The notes: generated by a model not told the origin, from the letters alone. Counted from the stretch's first letter, positions 34,594-43,186 are shown. The stretch: 64,000 bases of DNA from an uncultured Caryophanales bacterium (GCA_947169395.1 CAMVPJ010000001.1:1-64000), one strand, 5' to 3'. Translations and numbers: made by a program.

Positions 34594-35352
34594 ATGTTTG
34601 ATTTAACAGGAAGAGTAGCTGTTATTACAGGGGCATCTAGTGGGTTAGGTAGACAGATGAGTGAGGCTTTTGCGAGTCGTGGTGCGGATATTGTAATAAT
34701 GGCTAGAAGAATAGAAAGATTAAATGAATTAAAAGTAGGACTTGAAAAGTATAATGTAAAAGTTTTGCCAATAAAGTGTGATGTAACTAGTACAAAAGAT
34801 ATTAATAATGCTTGTAAAATTGCAGAAGATACATTTGGTAAAGTAGATATTCTTGTTAACTGTGCCGGTGCATCAAAGGATGCTGGAGTACTTGATATGA
34901 CTGATGATGAATGGGACTTTACTGTAAACACTGATCTTACTAGTGTATTTAAAGTAACACGTGCTTTTGCAAATGTCATGAAAAAGAATAATTACGGAAG
35001 AATTATTAATATTGCATCTATGTATGGTCTAGTTGGAAATACTGCCTTATCTACAGTTGCATATCATGCATCTAAGGGTGGTGTTGTAAACTTTACAAGA
35101 GCAGTTGCAGCAGAACTTGCTAAATACAATATTACATGTAATGCCATATGTCCTGGATACTTTGAAACTGAACTTACTAAAGATGTACTTAATACTGATG
35201 AGTTTAAAGCTTATATGAAAAGTACTGTCCCTATGCAAAGATATGGCGTGTCAGGTGAACTTAATGCAGGTGCGATATTTCTTGCTAGTAATGAAGCTAG
35301 TTATGTAACCGGAGTAATACTGCCGATAGATGGAGGTTATACTGCAGTCTGA
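34594..35352 (+). CDS. Short-chain dehydrogenase/reductase, FabG-like
   Basis: A 252-residue NAD(P)-dependent oxidoreductase: cofactor motif TGASSGLGRQ, NCAGAS, catalytic Ser in IASMYG, and YHASKG with Tyr and Lys. ICPGYFETELTKD follows. Closest to FabG or gluconate 5-dehydrogenase types; no fatty acid or sugar genes next to it decide which. It ends the redox operon, and an unusual inverted-repeat element starts at its stop codon. Confidence 0.85.
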   Translation: MFDLTGRVAVITGASSGLGRQMSEAFASRGADIVIMARRIERLNELKVGLEKYNVKVLPIKCDVTSTKDINNACKIAEDTFGKVDILVNCAGASKDAGVLDMTDDEWDFTVNTDLTSVFKVTRAFANVMKKNNYGRIINIASMYGLVGNTALSTVAYHASKGGVVNFTRAVAAELAKYNITCNAICPGYFETELTKDVLNTDEFKAYMKSTVPMQRYGVSGELNAGAIFLASNEASYVTGVILPIDGGYTAV

Positions 35353-35397
35353 AAACGGCAGTTATCAACGGTAAAATAGTCATTTTTGCCGTTTTTT
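35352..35397 (+). terminator. Terminator hairpin after the SDR gene
   Basis: AAAACGGCA (35352-35360) and TGCCGTTTT (35387-35395) form a perfect 9-bp stem, followed by TT. An inner ACGG.AAAAT/ATTTT..CCGT pairing is also possible. It competes with the longer hairpin at 35360-35418. Confidence 0.65.
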
Positions 35398-35418
35398 AGT
35401 GCTTTGCCGTTGATAACT
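35360..35418. repeat. Inverted repeat overlapping the terminator and the next promoter
   Basis: AGTTATCAACGG (35360-35371) and CCGTTGATAACT (35407-35418) are perfect 12-base inverted copies, extendable to 16 pairs with one G-U. The right arm ends on the first base of the -35 box of the next gene, and the left arm shares its first base with the terminator stem. The two hairpins exclude each other. Confidence 0.75.
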
Positions 35419-35446
35419 TGATATTTTGTTGCTTAAGATATATAAT
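35418..35446 (+). promoter_or_regulatory. Promoter of the DUF4143 ATPase gene
   Basis: TTGATA (35418-35423), 17 bases, TATAAT (35441-35446). The -35 touches the right arm of the inverted repeat, so a DNA-bound protein or cruciform there would block it. Confidence 0.75.
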
Positions 35447-35464
35447 GAAATTGGAGATGATAGT

Positions 35465-36697
35465 GTGAATAAAATTTATAAAAGAGAAACATATTTAAAA
35501 AAAATTAGAGGATTTTATAATGATTCAGAAATGATAAAAGTTATTACTGGTATTAGAAGATGTGGAAAATCAACTCTATTAGATATGATTGTTACGGAGT
35601 TAAAAGAAACTGGTATTGAAGATAAAAATATAATATTTATAAAACTTGATAAAAAACCATATAAAAATATTATTACACCAGAAGAACTAGAAAAACTATT
35701 AGAATCAAAAATAACTGATGATGAGTTTAAATATATTTTTATTGATGAAATACAAAACATTAAAAATTTTGAGTCAGTTATTGAAAGTTATAGATTAGAA
35801 GGAAAATATTCAATTTTTATTACAGGTTCAAATTCTTATTTGCTAAGTGGCGATTTAATTACAAAACTAACTGGAAGAAAAATAGAAATAGAAATGTTAC
35901 CGCTTAACTTTTATGAATATATCGAAATGAAAAAATATTTAGGTAGACAAGTTGATTCGATATATGAAGAGTTTGAAAAATATATTAAAATTGGAGGATT
36001 TCCTGGCTTGTTAAATTATGATGATTATGAATCACAGACAGCATACGTAAAAAATGTTTTAAATGATATTTTTGAAAAAGATATTAAAAGCAATGAAAAA
36101 ATTAAAAATCGTGAGATGTTTGAAAGTGTTTTAAAATATGTAGTTAATAATTTTGGCAGTGAAATGTCTGTTAATAGTATAGTTAAGTATTATGAAGGAC
36201 TTAATGAAAAAATTGATTATAGAACTATTGAAAGATATATTGATATATTAATTAATGCCAAAATATTATATCCTTGTGAAAATTTTGATATAAAATCTAA
36301 ACAAGTTTTAAAGGGAGAAAAAAAATATTATCTTGCAGATTTAAGTATATATTATTCTCTAAATACAGATAATAGAATTAATTATGGACCTGTACTTGAA
36401 AATGTATTGCACAATTATTTGATAAGTAAAAATTATAGTTTGAGTGTAGGAAAGATAGGAAATTTAGAAGTTGATTTTATCGTCAGACAAGGAAATGATA
36501 ATTATTATTATCTACAAGTTTCAAAAAATATTGAAAATGATAAGACAAAGAATAGAGAATATGCACCATTTTATGAAATAAAAGATTTATATCCAAGATA
36601 TTTATTTTTATTAGATTTAATTATAAATGAAAATGTTGGTGGAATAAGAAACATCAACATAGTGAAGTTTATTGCAAACAATGAAGATTTAGTTTAA
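35465..36697 (+). CDS. AAA_14/DUF4143-type ATPase
   Basis: A 410-residue protein. Walker A GIRRCGKSTLL lies near the N-terminus, FKYIFIDEIQNI is the Walker B region and FITGSNSYLLSGDLITKLTGR follows. The C-terminal DUF4143 part ends with VDFIVRQGNDNYYYLQVS, which resembles a nuclease-like Dx...QV core. Such ATPases are scattered across prokaryotes, often mobile, and of unknown role. GTG 35465 follows GGAGA with 7-base spacing. It is flanked by an inverted repeat and unrelated genes, which fits recent arrival. Confidence 0.85.
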   Translation: MNKIYKRETYLKKIRGFYNDSEMIKVITGIRRCGKSTLLDMIVTELKETGIEDKNIIFIKLDKKPYKNIITPEELEKLLESKITDDEFKYIFIDEIQNIKNFESVIESYRLEGKYSIFITGSNSYLLSGDLITKLTGRKIEIEMLPLNFYEYIEMKKYLGRQVDSIYEEFEKYIKIGGFPGLLNYDDYESQTAYVKNVLNDIFEKDIKSNEKIKNREMFESVLKYVVNNFGSEMSVNSIVKYYEGLNEKIDYRTIERYIDILINAKILYPCENFDIKSKQVLKGEKKYYLADLSIYYSLNTDNRINYGPVLENVLHNYLISKNYSLSVGKIGNLEVDFIVRQGNDNYYYLQVSKNIENDKTKNREYAPFYEIKDLYPRYLFLLDLIINENVGGIRNINIVKFIANNEDLV

Positions 36698-36751
36698 TTG
36701 CTTATTTAATAATAGTTAGTGATAAAACATTGTAAGTGAATTGGTGATAAT

Positions 36752-37369
36752 ATGAATGATTTAGTTGAAGTATATGATAGTGATTTAATTAAAGTAGATA
36801 TGCAGTATCCTAAACTAGGTATGGATAATGCAATAGAAAAGTGCTATTTAAAGAAAGAAGTATATGAAAGATTAAAGAAAGCTGCATCTTATTTACCAGA
36901 TGGATATTCTTTAGTAATACTTGATGCATATAGACCATTTGAATTGCAAAAGGAGTTGTTTGATAAGTATTCTAAAATAATAGAAAAACAGTTTCATTTA
37001 GAAAATTATAGTGAATATGATAAGAATAATTTCATTAATAAGTTTGTATCTATTCCGGATAAAAATAATTCACCTGCTCATACTACGGGAGGAGCTGTTG
37101 ATATTACTCTTTTGTATAATGGAGAATATCTAGATTTAGGGTGTAAATTTGATGAGTTTTGCAATAGAACTTATACTAATTATTATAAGGATTATAATGA
37201 TTTAGAAAGTATTAGTATTCATAAAAATAGAATGATACTATATAACTGTATGATTAAGGCAGGTTTTACTAATTTAGATAGTGAGTATTGGCACTACGAT
37301 TATGGTGATAAGAATTGGTCAGATATTACTGGTAATGATGTATTATATGATGAGATTATAAAGTTATAA
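36752..37369 (+). CDS. VanX-like D-Ala-D-Ala dipeptidase (M15D)
   Basis: A 205-residue zinc peptidase without a signal peptide. YSLVILDAYRPFELQKELF, the metal motif HTTGGAVDITL and EYWHYDYG with the catalytic Glu and third His ligand are typical of VanX/DdpX. It would cut free D-Ala-D-Ala in the cytoplasm. There are no vanA/vanH-type genes nearby, so a role in recycling wall peptides is more likely than glycopeptide resistance. Confidence 0.85.
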   Translation: MNDLVEVYDSDLIKVDMQYPKLGMDNAIEKCYLKKEVYERLKKAASYLPDGYSLVILDAYRPFELQKELFDKYSKIIEKQFHLENYSEYDKNNFINKFVSIPDKNNSPAHTTGGAVDITLLYNGEYLDLGCKFDEFCNRTYTNYYKDYNDLESISIHKNRMILYNCMIKAGFTNLDSEYWHYDYGDKNWSDITGNDVLYDEIIKL

Positions 37370-37394
37370 CAAACAATATAAATTTAATTAAACT

Positions 37395-37450
37395 AAAAAA
37401 GGTTATTTTGATGTCTTCTATTTGGAATTCATATCAAAATAACCTTTTTT
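37395..37450. terminator. Bidirectional terminator between VanX-like and LemA genes
   Basis: A perfect 18-base inverted repeat (37395-37412 and 37433-37450) starting AAAAAAGG and ending CCTTTTTT, with a 20-base loop. The A and T ends let it stop transcription from both convergent genes. Confidence 0.9.
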
Positions 37451-37990
37451 CTATAGATTAAAATCAGTTCCTTGGGCGCCTATTTCATTACCATCAAAGT
37501 ATGCTTTAGTTTTATATCCTCTAATTAATGCAACAAGATTAGAAGGTAAACTTTTAACCATTTTATTATAATCTGTAATTATATCATTGTAATACTTTCT
37601 TAATGCAACTATTTCTGATTCTGATTCAAATAGATTAATATCTATTTTTAAGTATGCTTCATTTGTTTTTAACTTTTCGTATTTTTCTTTATATTCATTA
37701 AACTCATTAATCGCATCATATAGTTTTCTATCTAATTCAAAATTAGTTATTTTTTTACTCTTTAAATCTTTAACTATACTAAGTACATCTTCCTCTTTAG
37801 TATTAGCCTTAATTATTCCAATAGACTTATTAAGAAGATCAAACCTTTTTCTAAGTACTGCATCAATACTCTCTTCAGCTTCATTAATTCTAATAATATA
37901 ATCTTGAAAATGATTATAAGTAGTTACAAATACAACTAAGCATACAGAAATAGTTATAATTAATAATAGTATAATAATTAGACCTGTCAT
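37451..37990 (-). CDS. LemA-family membrane protein
   Basis: A 179-residue protein with one N-terminal helix (about 4-24) and a helical cytoplasmic or outer domain. ESEIVALRKYYNDIITDYNKMVKSLPSNL, seen in parts EIVALRKYYND and YNKMVKSLPSN, is the LemA core. The family's function is poorly known. AGGTGAT precedes the start, with a clear promoter upstream. Confidence 0.85.
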   Translation of the reverse strand: MTGLIIILLLIITISVCLVVFVTTYNHFQDYIIRINEAEESIDAVLRKRFDLLNKSIGIIKANTKEEDVLSIVKDLKSKKITNFELDRKLYDAINEFNEYKEKYEKLKTNEAYLKIDINLFESESEIVALRKYYNDIITDYNKMVKSLPSNLVALIRGYKTKAYFDGNEIGAQGTDFNL

Positions 37991-37997
37991 TTAACAT

Positions 37998-38032
37998 CAC
38001 CTTGATACCATTATAAATAAATTGACGAAAAA
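37998..38032 (-). promoter_or_regulatory. Promoter of lemA-like gene
   Basis: On the minus strand TTGCTT, 17 bases, TATAAT. The -35 overlaps the T-tract of the gerQ terminator. Confidence 0.65.
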
Positions 38033-38051
38033 AAGCAACAAATTAGTTGCT
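38026..38051 (-). terminator. Terminator of gerQ
   Basis: On the minus strand AGCAAC and GTTGCT form a 6-bp stem over the stop codon, followed by seven T residues. Confidence 0.7.
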
Positions 38052-38384
38052 AGTTTGATAATAATTAGGTTTAATATTAATATTTTCTTCTGATTTAATA
38101 TAATCTACATACTTAATTGGAATTATATACCAATCTCCACATTTAGGGTCACTTAGTACTAAATAATCTTTATATGCTTCTTCTAGAATACCAGTAAATA
38201 TTTTATTTCTCCATTCATCAGAGTTTTTAAATGATGTATAGATACACACTTTCTTACCCTTATTAAGATTTAACAAATCTTTTATATCTTTATCTTGATA
38301 GTACGTTCTATTTATAGGAAACGGAGTTTGGTTATTAGAATAAAAGGTACTAGATGGTATTTCTCTATAATAATTGTTGTTCAT
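38043..38384 (-). CDS. gerQ: GerQ-like spore coat protein
   Basis: A 113-residue protein. LNLNKGKKVCIYTSF, IFTGILEEAYKDYLVLSDPKCGDWYIIPIKYVDYI in its parts (GILEEAYKDYLVLSDP, then IPIKYVDYI) follows the GerQ/YwdL family closely. GerQ is crosslinked into the coat of Bacillus spores and is needed for germination. AAAGGAT precedes the start. Together with yabP and yabQ it argues that the lineage sporulates, or did so until recently. Confidence 0.8.
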   Translation of the reverse strand: MNNNYYREIPSSTFYSNNQTPFPINRTYYQDKDIKDLLNLNKGKKVCIYTSFKNSDEWRNKIFTGILEEAYKDYLVLSDPKCGDWYIIPIKYVDYIKSEENINIKPNYYQTSN

Positions 38385-38405
38385 AAAATTATCCTTTCTT
38401 CTAAA

Positions 38406-38434
38406 TTGTATGGTAAATAATTCTAAAATATGAT
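38406..38434 (+). promoter_or_regulatory. Promoter of pduL
   Basis: TTGTAT (38406-38411), 17 bases, TATGAT (38429-38434), in the divergent gap between gerQ and pduL. Confidence 0.6.
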
Positions 38435-38457
38435 AGAATTAATTTAGTGGTGATGTT

Positions 38458-39024
38458 ATGAAAATAAGTGTAGGAGTTTCAAATAGACATGTCCATTTGA
38501 AACAAAGTGATTTAAATATTTTGTTTGGAGAAGGTTATGAATTACATAATGCAGGTGATTTAACTCAGCCTGGTATGTTTAAAGCAGAAGAGGTTGTAAC
38601 TATAAAAACTGATAAAAGCGAGATTAAAAATGTACGAGTAATAGGTCCAACTAGAATGTATACACAAATAGAAATTTCTAAAACAGATGCATATAAGTTA
38701 GGATTAAATCCACCTATTAGAAACTCAGGAGATTTGATGGGTAGTGAAGATATTACTATTATAGGGCCAAAGGGTGAGATTAAAACTAGTGGTTGTATAA
38801 TTGCAACTAGACATATCCATTTAACAGAAGAACAAATGAAATATTATAAATTAGAAGGTAAAGAATCTGTAAATGTATTATTGCCGGGTGTTAAAGGTGG
38901 AATAATTACGAATGTATATTTAAGAACTTCACCTAATTCATTTTTTGAACTTCATATAGATACTGATGATGCAAATGCTCATATGATAAAAAATGGTGAT
39001 ATTGTAGAGATATTGGAGGATTAA
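38458..39024 (+). CDS. pduL: PduL-type phosphate acyltransferase
   Basis: A 188-residue enzyme that interconverts acetyl-CoA and acetyl-phosphate. The two zinc-binding segments SNRHVHL (start) and ATRHIHL (middle), with LHNAGDLTQPGMFKAEE, GPTRMYTQIEIS and RNSGDLMGSEDI, identify it. There is no short N-terminal microcompartment-targeting helix, so it is cytosolic. It takes the place of Pta and pairs with acetate kinase (57194) for ATP formation. Confidence 0.92.
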   Translation: MKISVGVSNRHVHLKQSDLNILFGEGYELHNAGDLTQPGMFKAEEVVTIKTDKSEIKNVRVIGPTRMYTQIEISKTDAYKLGLNPPIRNSGDLMGSEDITIIGPKGEIKTSGCIIATRHIHLTEEQMKYYKLEGKESVNVLLPGVKGGIITNVYLRTSPNSFFELHIDTDDANAHMIKNGDIVEILED

Positions 39025-39025
39025 G

Positions 39026-39817
39026 ATGAAGAAAATAAGTTATATTATATTTTCAATATTATTAAGTATTTCAGTGTGTCAAGTTATTTCAGCTCGAGAT
39101 GTTAGTGATTGTTCTAATTTAAAAGTAAAAAGTGAATGTAATTCATCCAGAGAAAAAAATTCGCATAAAGCATGTTCTTGGGATTCAGAAACAAGTACTT
39201 GTAGTGTAAGCAATAGAGCAAATGAGGCATTAAGTGATGGTAGTGCGCCAGATGTTGATAGTTGTGCTGGATTTATTGATCCCAATGAATGTAGTTCAGG
39301 GAGAACTGCAAATAATGGTAACTTTGGTTGTGCTTGGAATAAACAGTATAAATTTTGTAGTCCAAATGGATTAGCTTATTTATCATGTGGTGATCCAAAA
39401 GATAATACAGATGCTCACGATATACCTGTAATGGTACCAAGACTTGTTGCTTATTTTATAGTTATTCTAAAAACTGCAACACCTATTATCTTAATAATAA
39501 TGGGTATGGTACAAATAATAAAAGCTATTGCAAATACTAATGAAGATGAAATAAAGAAAGCAAAAAGTTCTTTAATAAAAAAACTTATTGCTGCTGTGCT
39601 TGTGTTCTTCTCAATATCAATAGTTCAATTTGTTGTAGATCAGGTTGTAGATGATGATGAAAAAGGAAGCATGGCTGCGTGTATGAAATGTTTTATCAAT
39701 AATGATTGTAATGGTTCAACATATTTTGTAGATGGATATGGCAAATGTTACTTTTTATCTGATAAAACTAAAGGTGTTGATTGTAAAACAGATATTGGTG
39801 GTAAAGTAAATAATTAA
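39026..39817 (+). CDS. VirB2-like pilin hairpin with a Cys-rich ectodomain
   Basis: A 263-residue protein with a signal peptide (about 1-23), an outer domain of about 100 residues with paired cysteine motifs (SECNS, KACSWDSETSTC, GCAWNKQYKFC), then the two-helix pilin hairpin: TPIILIIMGMVQIIKAI, loop NTNEDEIKKAKSSLIKKLI, helix 2, and a Cys-rich tail with CMKCFINNDC. The loop and tail match the T4SS pilins. It starts one base after pduL, far from the T4SS locus, and a terminator follows. Probably a variant subunit of that machine. Confidence 0.7.
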   Translation: MKKISYIIFSILLSISVCQVISARDVSDCSNLKVKSECNSSREKNSHKACSWDSETSTCSVSNRANEALSDGSAPDVDSCAGFIDPNECSSGRTANNGNFGCAWNKQYKFCSPNGLAYLSCGDPKDNTDAHDIPVMVPRLVAYFIVILKTATPIILIIMGMVQIIKAIANTNEDEIKKAKSSLIKKLIAAVLVFFSISIVQFVVDQVVDDDEKGSMAACMKCFINNDCNGSTYFVDGYGKCYFLSDKTKGVDCKTDIGGKVNN

Positions 39818-39828
39818 TTCTTAGATAA

Positions 39829-39857
39829 TTGACAAAGCATAATAATTGTGATAATAT
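39829..39857 (+). promoter_or_regulatory. Promoter of the U32 peptidase pair
   Basis: TTGACA (39829-39834), 17 bases, TAATAT (39852-39857). The start point (about 39864) lies inside the next hairpin, so the new RNA lacks the left arm and escapes that terminator. Confidence 0.65.
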
Positions 39858-39859
39858 TT

Positions 39860-39883
39860 AAGTCGTCTTCGGATGACTTTTTT
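39860..39883 (+). terminator. Terminator of the Cys-rich pilin gene
   Basis: AAGTCGTC and GATGACTT (one G-U) form an 8-bp stem with a TTCG loop, followed by T residues. Confidence 0.8.
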
Positions 39884-39901
39884 AGTATAGTAGGTGGTAA
39901 A

Positions 39902-40741
39902 ATGATTCTAATTATGCCTGATAATATTAATCAGATTAAGGATAATACTAGATATTATGATGGTGTAATACTTAGTGTTGATGGATTTAGTGTAAATTCT
40001 AGATATACTCTAAGTATTGAGAAAATTAAAGATATTATTAAGATTATACCTGATAAAGAGATATTTATATCTATTAATAAGAACATTGAAAATAGTGAAT
40101 TAGATGAGTTAGAAAGTATATTACTTAGTTTAAATGATTTAAATATTAAGGGAGTATTATATAGTGATGTTGCACTTGTTACTTATAAAGATAAATTAAA
40201 TTATGATTTAGTTTGGGCACAAGAACACTTAGTAACAAACTATGAGACTATTAATTATTGGCATGAAAGAGGTATTAATTATGCATATTTATCCAGTGAT
40301 TTAAATATAAATGAGATTAGTACTATTACTAAGAATGCTAAAGCAAAGTTGATGGCTAACTTATTTGGATATAGTTCTATGTTTGTTTCAAAAAGACATA
40401 TTGTAAAGAATTATTTAAAACAATTTAAATTAGAAGATAATAGTAATATATATTATATGCAAAAAGAAGGTAAGACTTATCCTATAGTAGATACTAATTA
40501 TACTTATGTATTTGCTAATAATATATTTAATGGTATTAAAGAATACTATAATATGAATGTTGATTATTATGTAGTCAATGGATTCTTGATAGATAATGAG
40601 GATTTCAGCAAGGTATTATCAATAATAGGTAATATAACTAAAGAGAATGTCGAAGAGTCTGCTTTACAAATTATGGACAGTTTTGAAAACATTGATACTG
40701 GTTTCTTATATAAAGATGTAGTAAGTAAGGTGAAAAAATGA
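39902..40741 (+). CDS. U32-associated protein, small partner
   Basis: A 279-residue protein at the position of B. subtilis yrrN, directly before the U32 peptidase (yrrO-like). A TIM-barrel pattern is visible (YDGVILSVDGFSV, KEIFISINKNI, IKGVLYSDVALV, LVWAQEHLVTNYETINY), but the catalytic-looking cysteines of U32 are absent. In B. subtilis both genes are needed for a 5-hydroxyuridine tRNA modification. ATG 39902 follows AGGTGG. It overlaps the next gene by ATGA. Confidence 0.7.
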   Translation: MILIMPDNINQIKDNTRYYDGVILSVDGFSVNSRYTLSIEKIKDIIKIIPDKEIFISINKNIENSELDELESILLSLNDLNIKGVLYSDVALVTYKDKLNYDLVWAQEHLVTNYETINYWHERGINYAYLSSDLNINEISTITKNAKAKLMANLFGYSSMFVSKRHIVKNYLKQFKLEDNSNIYYMQKEGKTYPIVDTNYTYVFANNIFNGIKEYYNMNVDYYVVNGFLIDNEDFSKVLSIIGNITKENVEESALQIMDSFENIDTGFLYKDVVSKVKK

Positions 40742-41949
40742 AAGTAGAATTACTTGCTCCAGCAGGAGATTTAGAAAGATTAAAGATAGCCTTAAAGTAT
40801 GGTGCGGATGCCGTATATATAGGTTATAAAGAGTTAAGTTTACGTGCGAATGCAACTAACTTTACTTATGATGAGATAAAAGAAGCAGTTAGTTTTGCTC
40901 ATAATCTAGGTAAGAAAGTATATGTTACTGTAAATATAGTTGTTCATAATAATGAGTTAAGTAAGATTGATGAAAATATAAAGAAGTTATCTGAAATTGG
41001 CGTAGATGCATTAATTATTAGTGATCCTAGTATATTTAAGTATGCAAAGAAATATAATATAGAAATACATCTATCTACTCAAGCATCGACTATGAATTAT
41101 AAGGCTGCACAGTTTTATAAAAATGAGGGTGTTAAAAGAATAGTGCTTGCTCGTGAATGTGACAGAGAAGCTATTAAAGATATAATAGATAAGACTAATA
41201 TGGATATTGAAGTATTTATTCATGGGGCTATGTGTGCAGGTATTAGTGGTAGATGTGTTATGTCTAATGTTTTAACTAATAGGGATGCTAATCGTGGCGG
41301 ATGTAGTCAAATATGTAGATGGGATTTTGATTTATTAGATGAGAATAAGAATTTATTAAAAGGAGAAAGACCATTTACATTTTGTTCAAAAGATTTATCA
41401 ATGATTGAGTATATTAAAGATATGATTTCTATTGGTATTAAATCATTTAAGATAGAAGGTAGAATGCGTTCTAGTTATTATCTTGCAACCATTATATCCG
41501 TATATCGTAAAGTAATTGATAACTGTATGAAACAAAATAGTGATAATGTATATACTATAAAAGATAAGAAAACATTAGATAATTGTGCGAATAGAGATTC
41601 TACACCACAATTCTATAATGGAGTATATGATAATACTTGTAGCTATTATAATGGTAGAGTAGAAGTATCTAATCAAGATTTTTTAGGTATAGTGCTTGAT
41701 TATGATGAAGACACTAAATTAGCTACTGTTGAAGAGAGAAACTATTTTAAATGTGGTGATAATGTAGAAATATTTACACCTTCTAATGACATAATTGATT
41801 TAAAAATAGATAAAATATATGATGAAGATAATAACTTAATAGAAGTAGTTAATCATCCGCTTCAAGTAGTTAAAATACCAACTAGTAAAAAAATTGATGA
41901 ATATTCCATGATGCGCATAAAAAGAATTGACAAAGACTCCAATTTGTAG
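40738..41949 (+). CDS. U32 peptidase-family tRNA hydroxylation protein
   Basis: A 403-residue U32 protein (YrrO/TrhP type). LLAPAGDLERLKIALKYGADAVYIG, HLSTQAST, FIHGAMCAGISGRCVMSN and GGCSQICRWDF hold the conserved cysteines thought to bind an Fe-S cluster; IKSFKIEGRMRSSYYLA is also typical. These proteins take part in forming 5-hydroxyuridine at tRNA position 34. Translation is coupled to the preceding gene by a 4-base overlap, and greA follows as in B. subtilis. Confidence 0.88.
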   Translation: MKVELLAPAGDLERLKIALKYGADAVYIGYKELSLRANATNFTYDEIKEAVSFAHNLGKKVYVTVNIVVHNNELSKIDENIKKLSEIGVDALIISDPSIFKYAKKYNIEIHLSTQASTMNYKAAQFYKNEGVKRIVLARECDREAIKDIIDKTNMDIEVFIHGAMCAGISGRCVMSNVLTNRDANRGGCSQICRWDFDLLDENKNLLKGERPFTFCSKDLSMIEYIKDMISIGIKSFKIEGRMRSSYYLATIISVYRKVIDNCMKQNSDNVYTIKDKKTLDNCANRDSTPQFYNGVYDNTCSYYNGRVEVSNQDFLGIVLDYDEDTKLATVEERNYFKCGDNVEIFTPSNDIIDLKIDKIYDEDNNLIEVVNHPLQVVKIPTSKKIDEYSMMRIKRIDKDSNL

Positions 41950-41955
41950 TATTAT
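41927..41955 (+). promoter_or_regulatory. Promoter of greA
   Basis: TTGACA (41927-41932), 17 bases, TATTAT (41950-41955), inside the last codons of the U32 gene. Confidence 0.75.
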
Positions 41956-42005
41956 TTTGTAAGTTTGTAAAAATGATTACAGACAATATTAATTGAGGTG
42001 ATAAA

Positions 42006-42479
42006 ATGACAGATACAAAAGAAATATATGTAACTAATGAAGGACTTGAACAAATGAAACAAGAACTTGAAGATTTAATTCAAGTAAAAAGACCTGAAGT
42101 AATTAAGGCTTTAAAAGAAGCACGTGCTTTAGGTGATTTATCAGAAAACGCAGAATATGATGCTGCTAGACAAGAACAAGCTCAAACTGAAGCTCGTATT
42201 AAAGAGTTAGAAGCTATGATTGAACATGCGGTAATCATAGAGAATGTTGATACAAATGAAGTGTCAATTGGAACAAAAGTTACTATTGAATATGTAGGTG
42301 ATGATGATACTGAAGAATATTCAATAGTAGGAGTTAAAGAAGCAGATCCATTTAATAATAAAATATCAAATGAATCTCCAATAGCTAAAGCAATTCTTGG
42401 TAAAAAAATAGGAGATATAGTTTCTGTTGATAGTCCTAACGGAACATATGATGTTAAAGTAGTTGCAATTACAGCATAG
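42006..42479 (+). CDS. greA: Transcription elongation factor GreA
   Basis: A 157-residue factor that rescues backtracked RNA polymerase. The N-terminal coiled coil ends in ALGDLSENAEYDAARQEQ with the acidic tip residues, and the C-terminal FKBP-like part has SPIAKAILGKKIGD. It has its own promoter and terminator. Confidence 0.97.
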   Translation: MTDTKEIYVTNEGLEQMKQELEDLIQVKRPEVIKALKEARALGDLSENAEYDAARQEQAQTEARIKELEAMIEHAVIIENVDTNEVSIGTKVTIEYVGDDDTEEYSIVGVKEADPFNNKISNESPIAKAILGKKIGDIVSVDSPNGTYDVKVVAITA

Positions 42480-42500
42480 GAAACTATGCTTTTCTTTTTG
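42473..42500 (+). terminator. Terminator of greA
   Basis: AGCATAG, GAAA loop, CTATGCT, then TTTCTTTTT; it overlaps the stop codon. Confidence 0.85.
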
Positions 42501-42505
42501 CGTAA

Positions 42506-42537
42506 AAATAAACCAGACTCAGTAATATTAGTCTGGT
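42506..42537 (-). terminator. Terminator of clpP
   Basis: ACCAGACT (42512-42519) and AGTCTGGT (42530-42537) form an 8-bp stem; on the minus strand it is followed by TTATTTTT. Confidence 0.65.
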
Positions 42538-43100
42538 TATAATATTTTATCTATAATACCATATTCTAATGCTTCATCTGCACTCATAAAATAGTCTCTT
42601 TCGGTATCTTGTTCTATTTTTTTGATGTCTTGATTAGTATTTTTAGATAGTATCTTATTTAGTTTTTCTTTTAGTTTTAGTATTCGTTCTGCTGCTATTT
42701 TAATTTCTGTTGCCTGTCCTTGCGCACCTCCTAGTGGCTGGTGTATCATAACCTCACCGTTAGGTAGTGAATATCTTTTATTTCTTGTTCCACTACTTAG
42801 TAAAAACGCTGCCATTGATGCGCACATACCAATACATATTGTAGATATATCACTTTTTACAAAGTTCATAGTATCGTATATGGCCATTCCTGCTGTAATT
42901 GCACCTCCTGGTGAATTAATATATATACTTATATCATTATGATTAAGTGAGTCTAAGTATAGTATTTGTGCGACTACTGCGTTTGCACTCTCATCAGTTA
43001 TCTCTCCATTTAATATTATTATTCTATCTTTAAGTAGTCTTGAATAAATATCATATGCTCTAATACCTGTAGGTTCTTTTTCTATTACTGTTGGTATCAA
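42537..43100 (-). CDS. clpP: ATP-dependent Clp protease proteolytic subunit
   Basis: A 187-residue serine peptidase. The catalytic Ser is in [11 protein letters not shown] and the His in [32 protein letters not shown] is typical. It starts at TTG 43100 (minus strand) after AGGAGAT; the nearby ATG runs into a stop. It is on the strand opposite to its neighbours, interrupting the greA-udk order known from B. subtilis. Confidence 0.97.
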   Translation of the reverse strand: MIPTVIEKEPTGIRAYDIYSRLLKDRIIILNGEITDESANAVVAQILYLDSLNHNDISIYINSPGGAITAGMAIYDTMNFVKSDISTICIGMCASMAAFLLSSGTRNKRYSLPNGEVMIHQPLGGAQGQATEIKIAAERILKLKEKLNKILSKNTNQDIKKIEQDTERDYFMSADEALEYGIIDKIL

Positions 43101-43119
43101 TATATCATCTCCTATATTT

Positions 43120-43149
43120 ATAATAGTTATAAAATATTTTTTTATTCAA
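43120..43149 (-). promoter_or_regulatory. Promoter of clpP
   Basis: On the minus strand TTGAAT, 18 bases, TATTAT. No CtsR- or HrcA-type operator is evident. Confidence 0.5.
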
Positions 43150-43157
43150 AAAAATTA

Positions 43158-43186
43158 GTGACAAATATTTATGTTTTTGATATTAT
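43158..43186 (+). promoter_or_regulatory. Promoter of the uridine kinase gene
   Basis: GTGACA (43158-43163), 17 bases, TATTAT (43181-43186), back to back with the clpP promoter. Confidence 0.6.

Noticed and set aside
34518..34979. A 153-residue minus-strand frame across trxB and the SDR gene
   Set aside because: Both plus-strand genes are certain there and the reverse frame has no Shine-Dalgarno site or known motif.
36752..37369. Vancomycin resistance
   Set aside because: A lone VanX-like dipeptidase without ligase, dehydrogenase or two-component genes does not support it.
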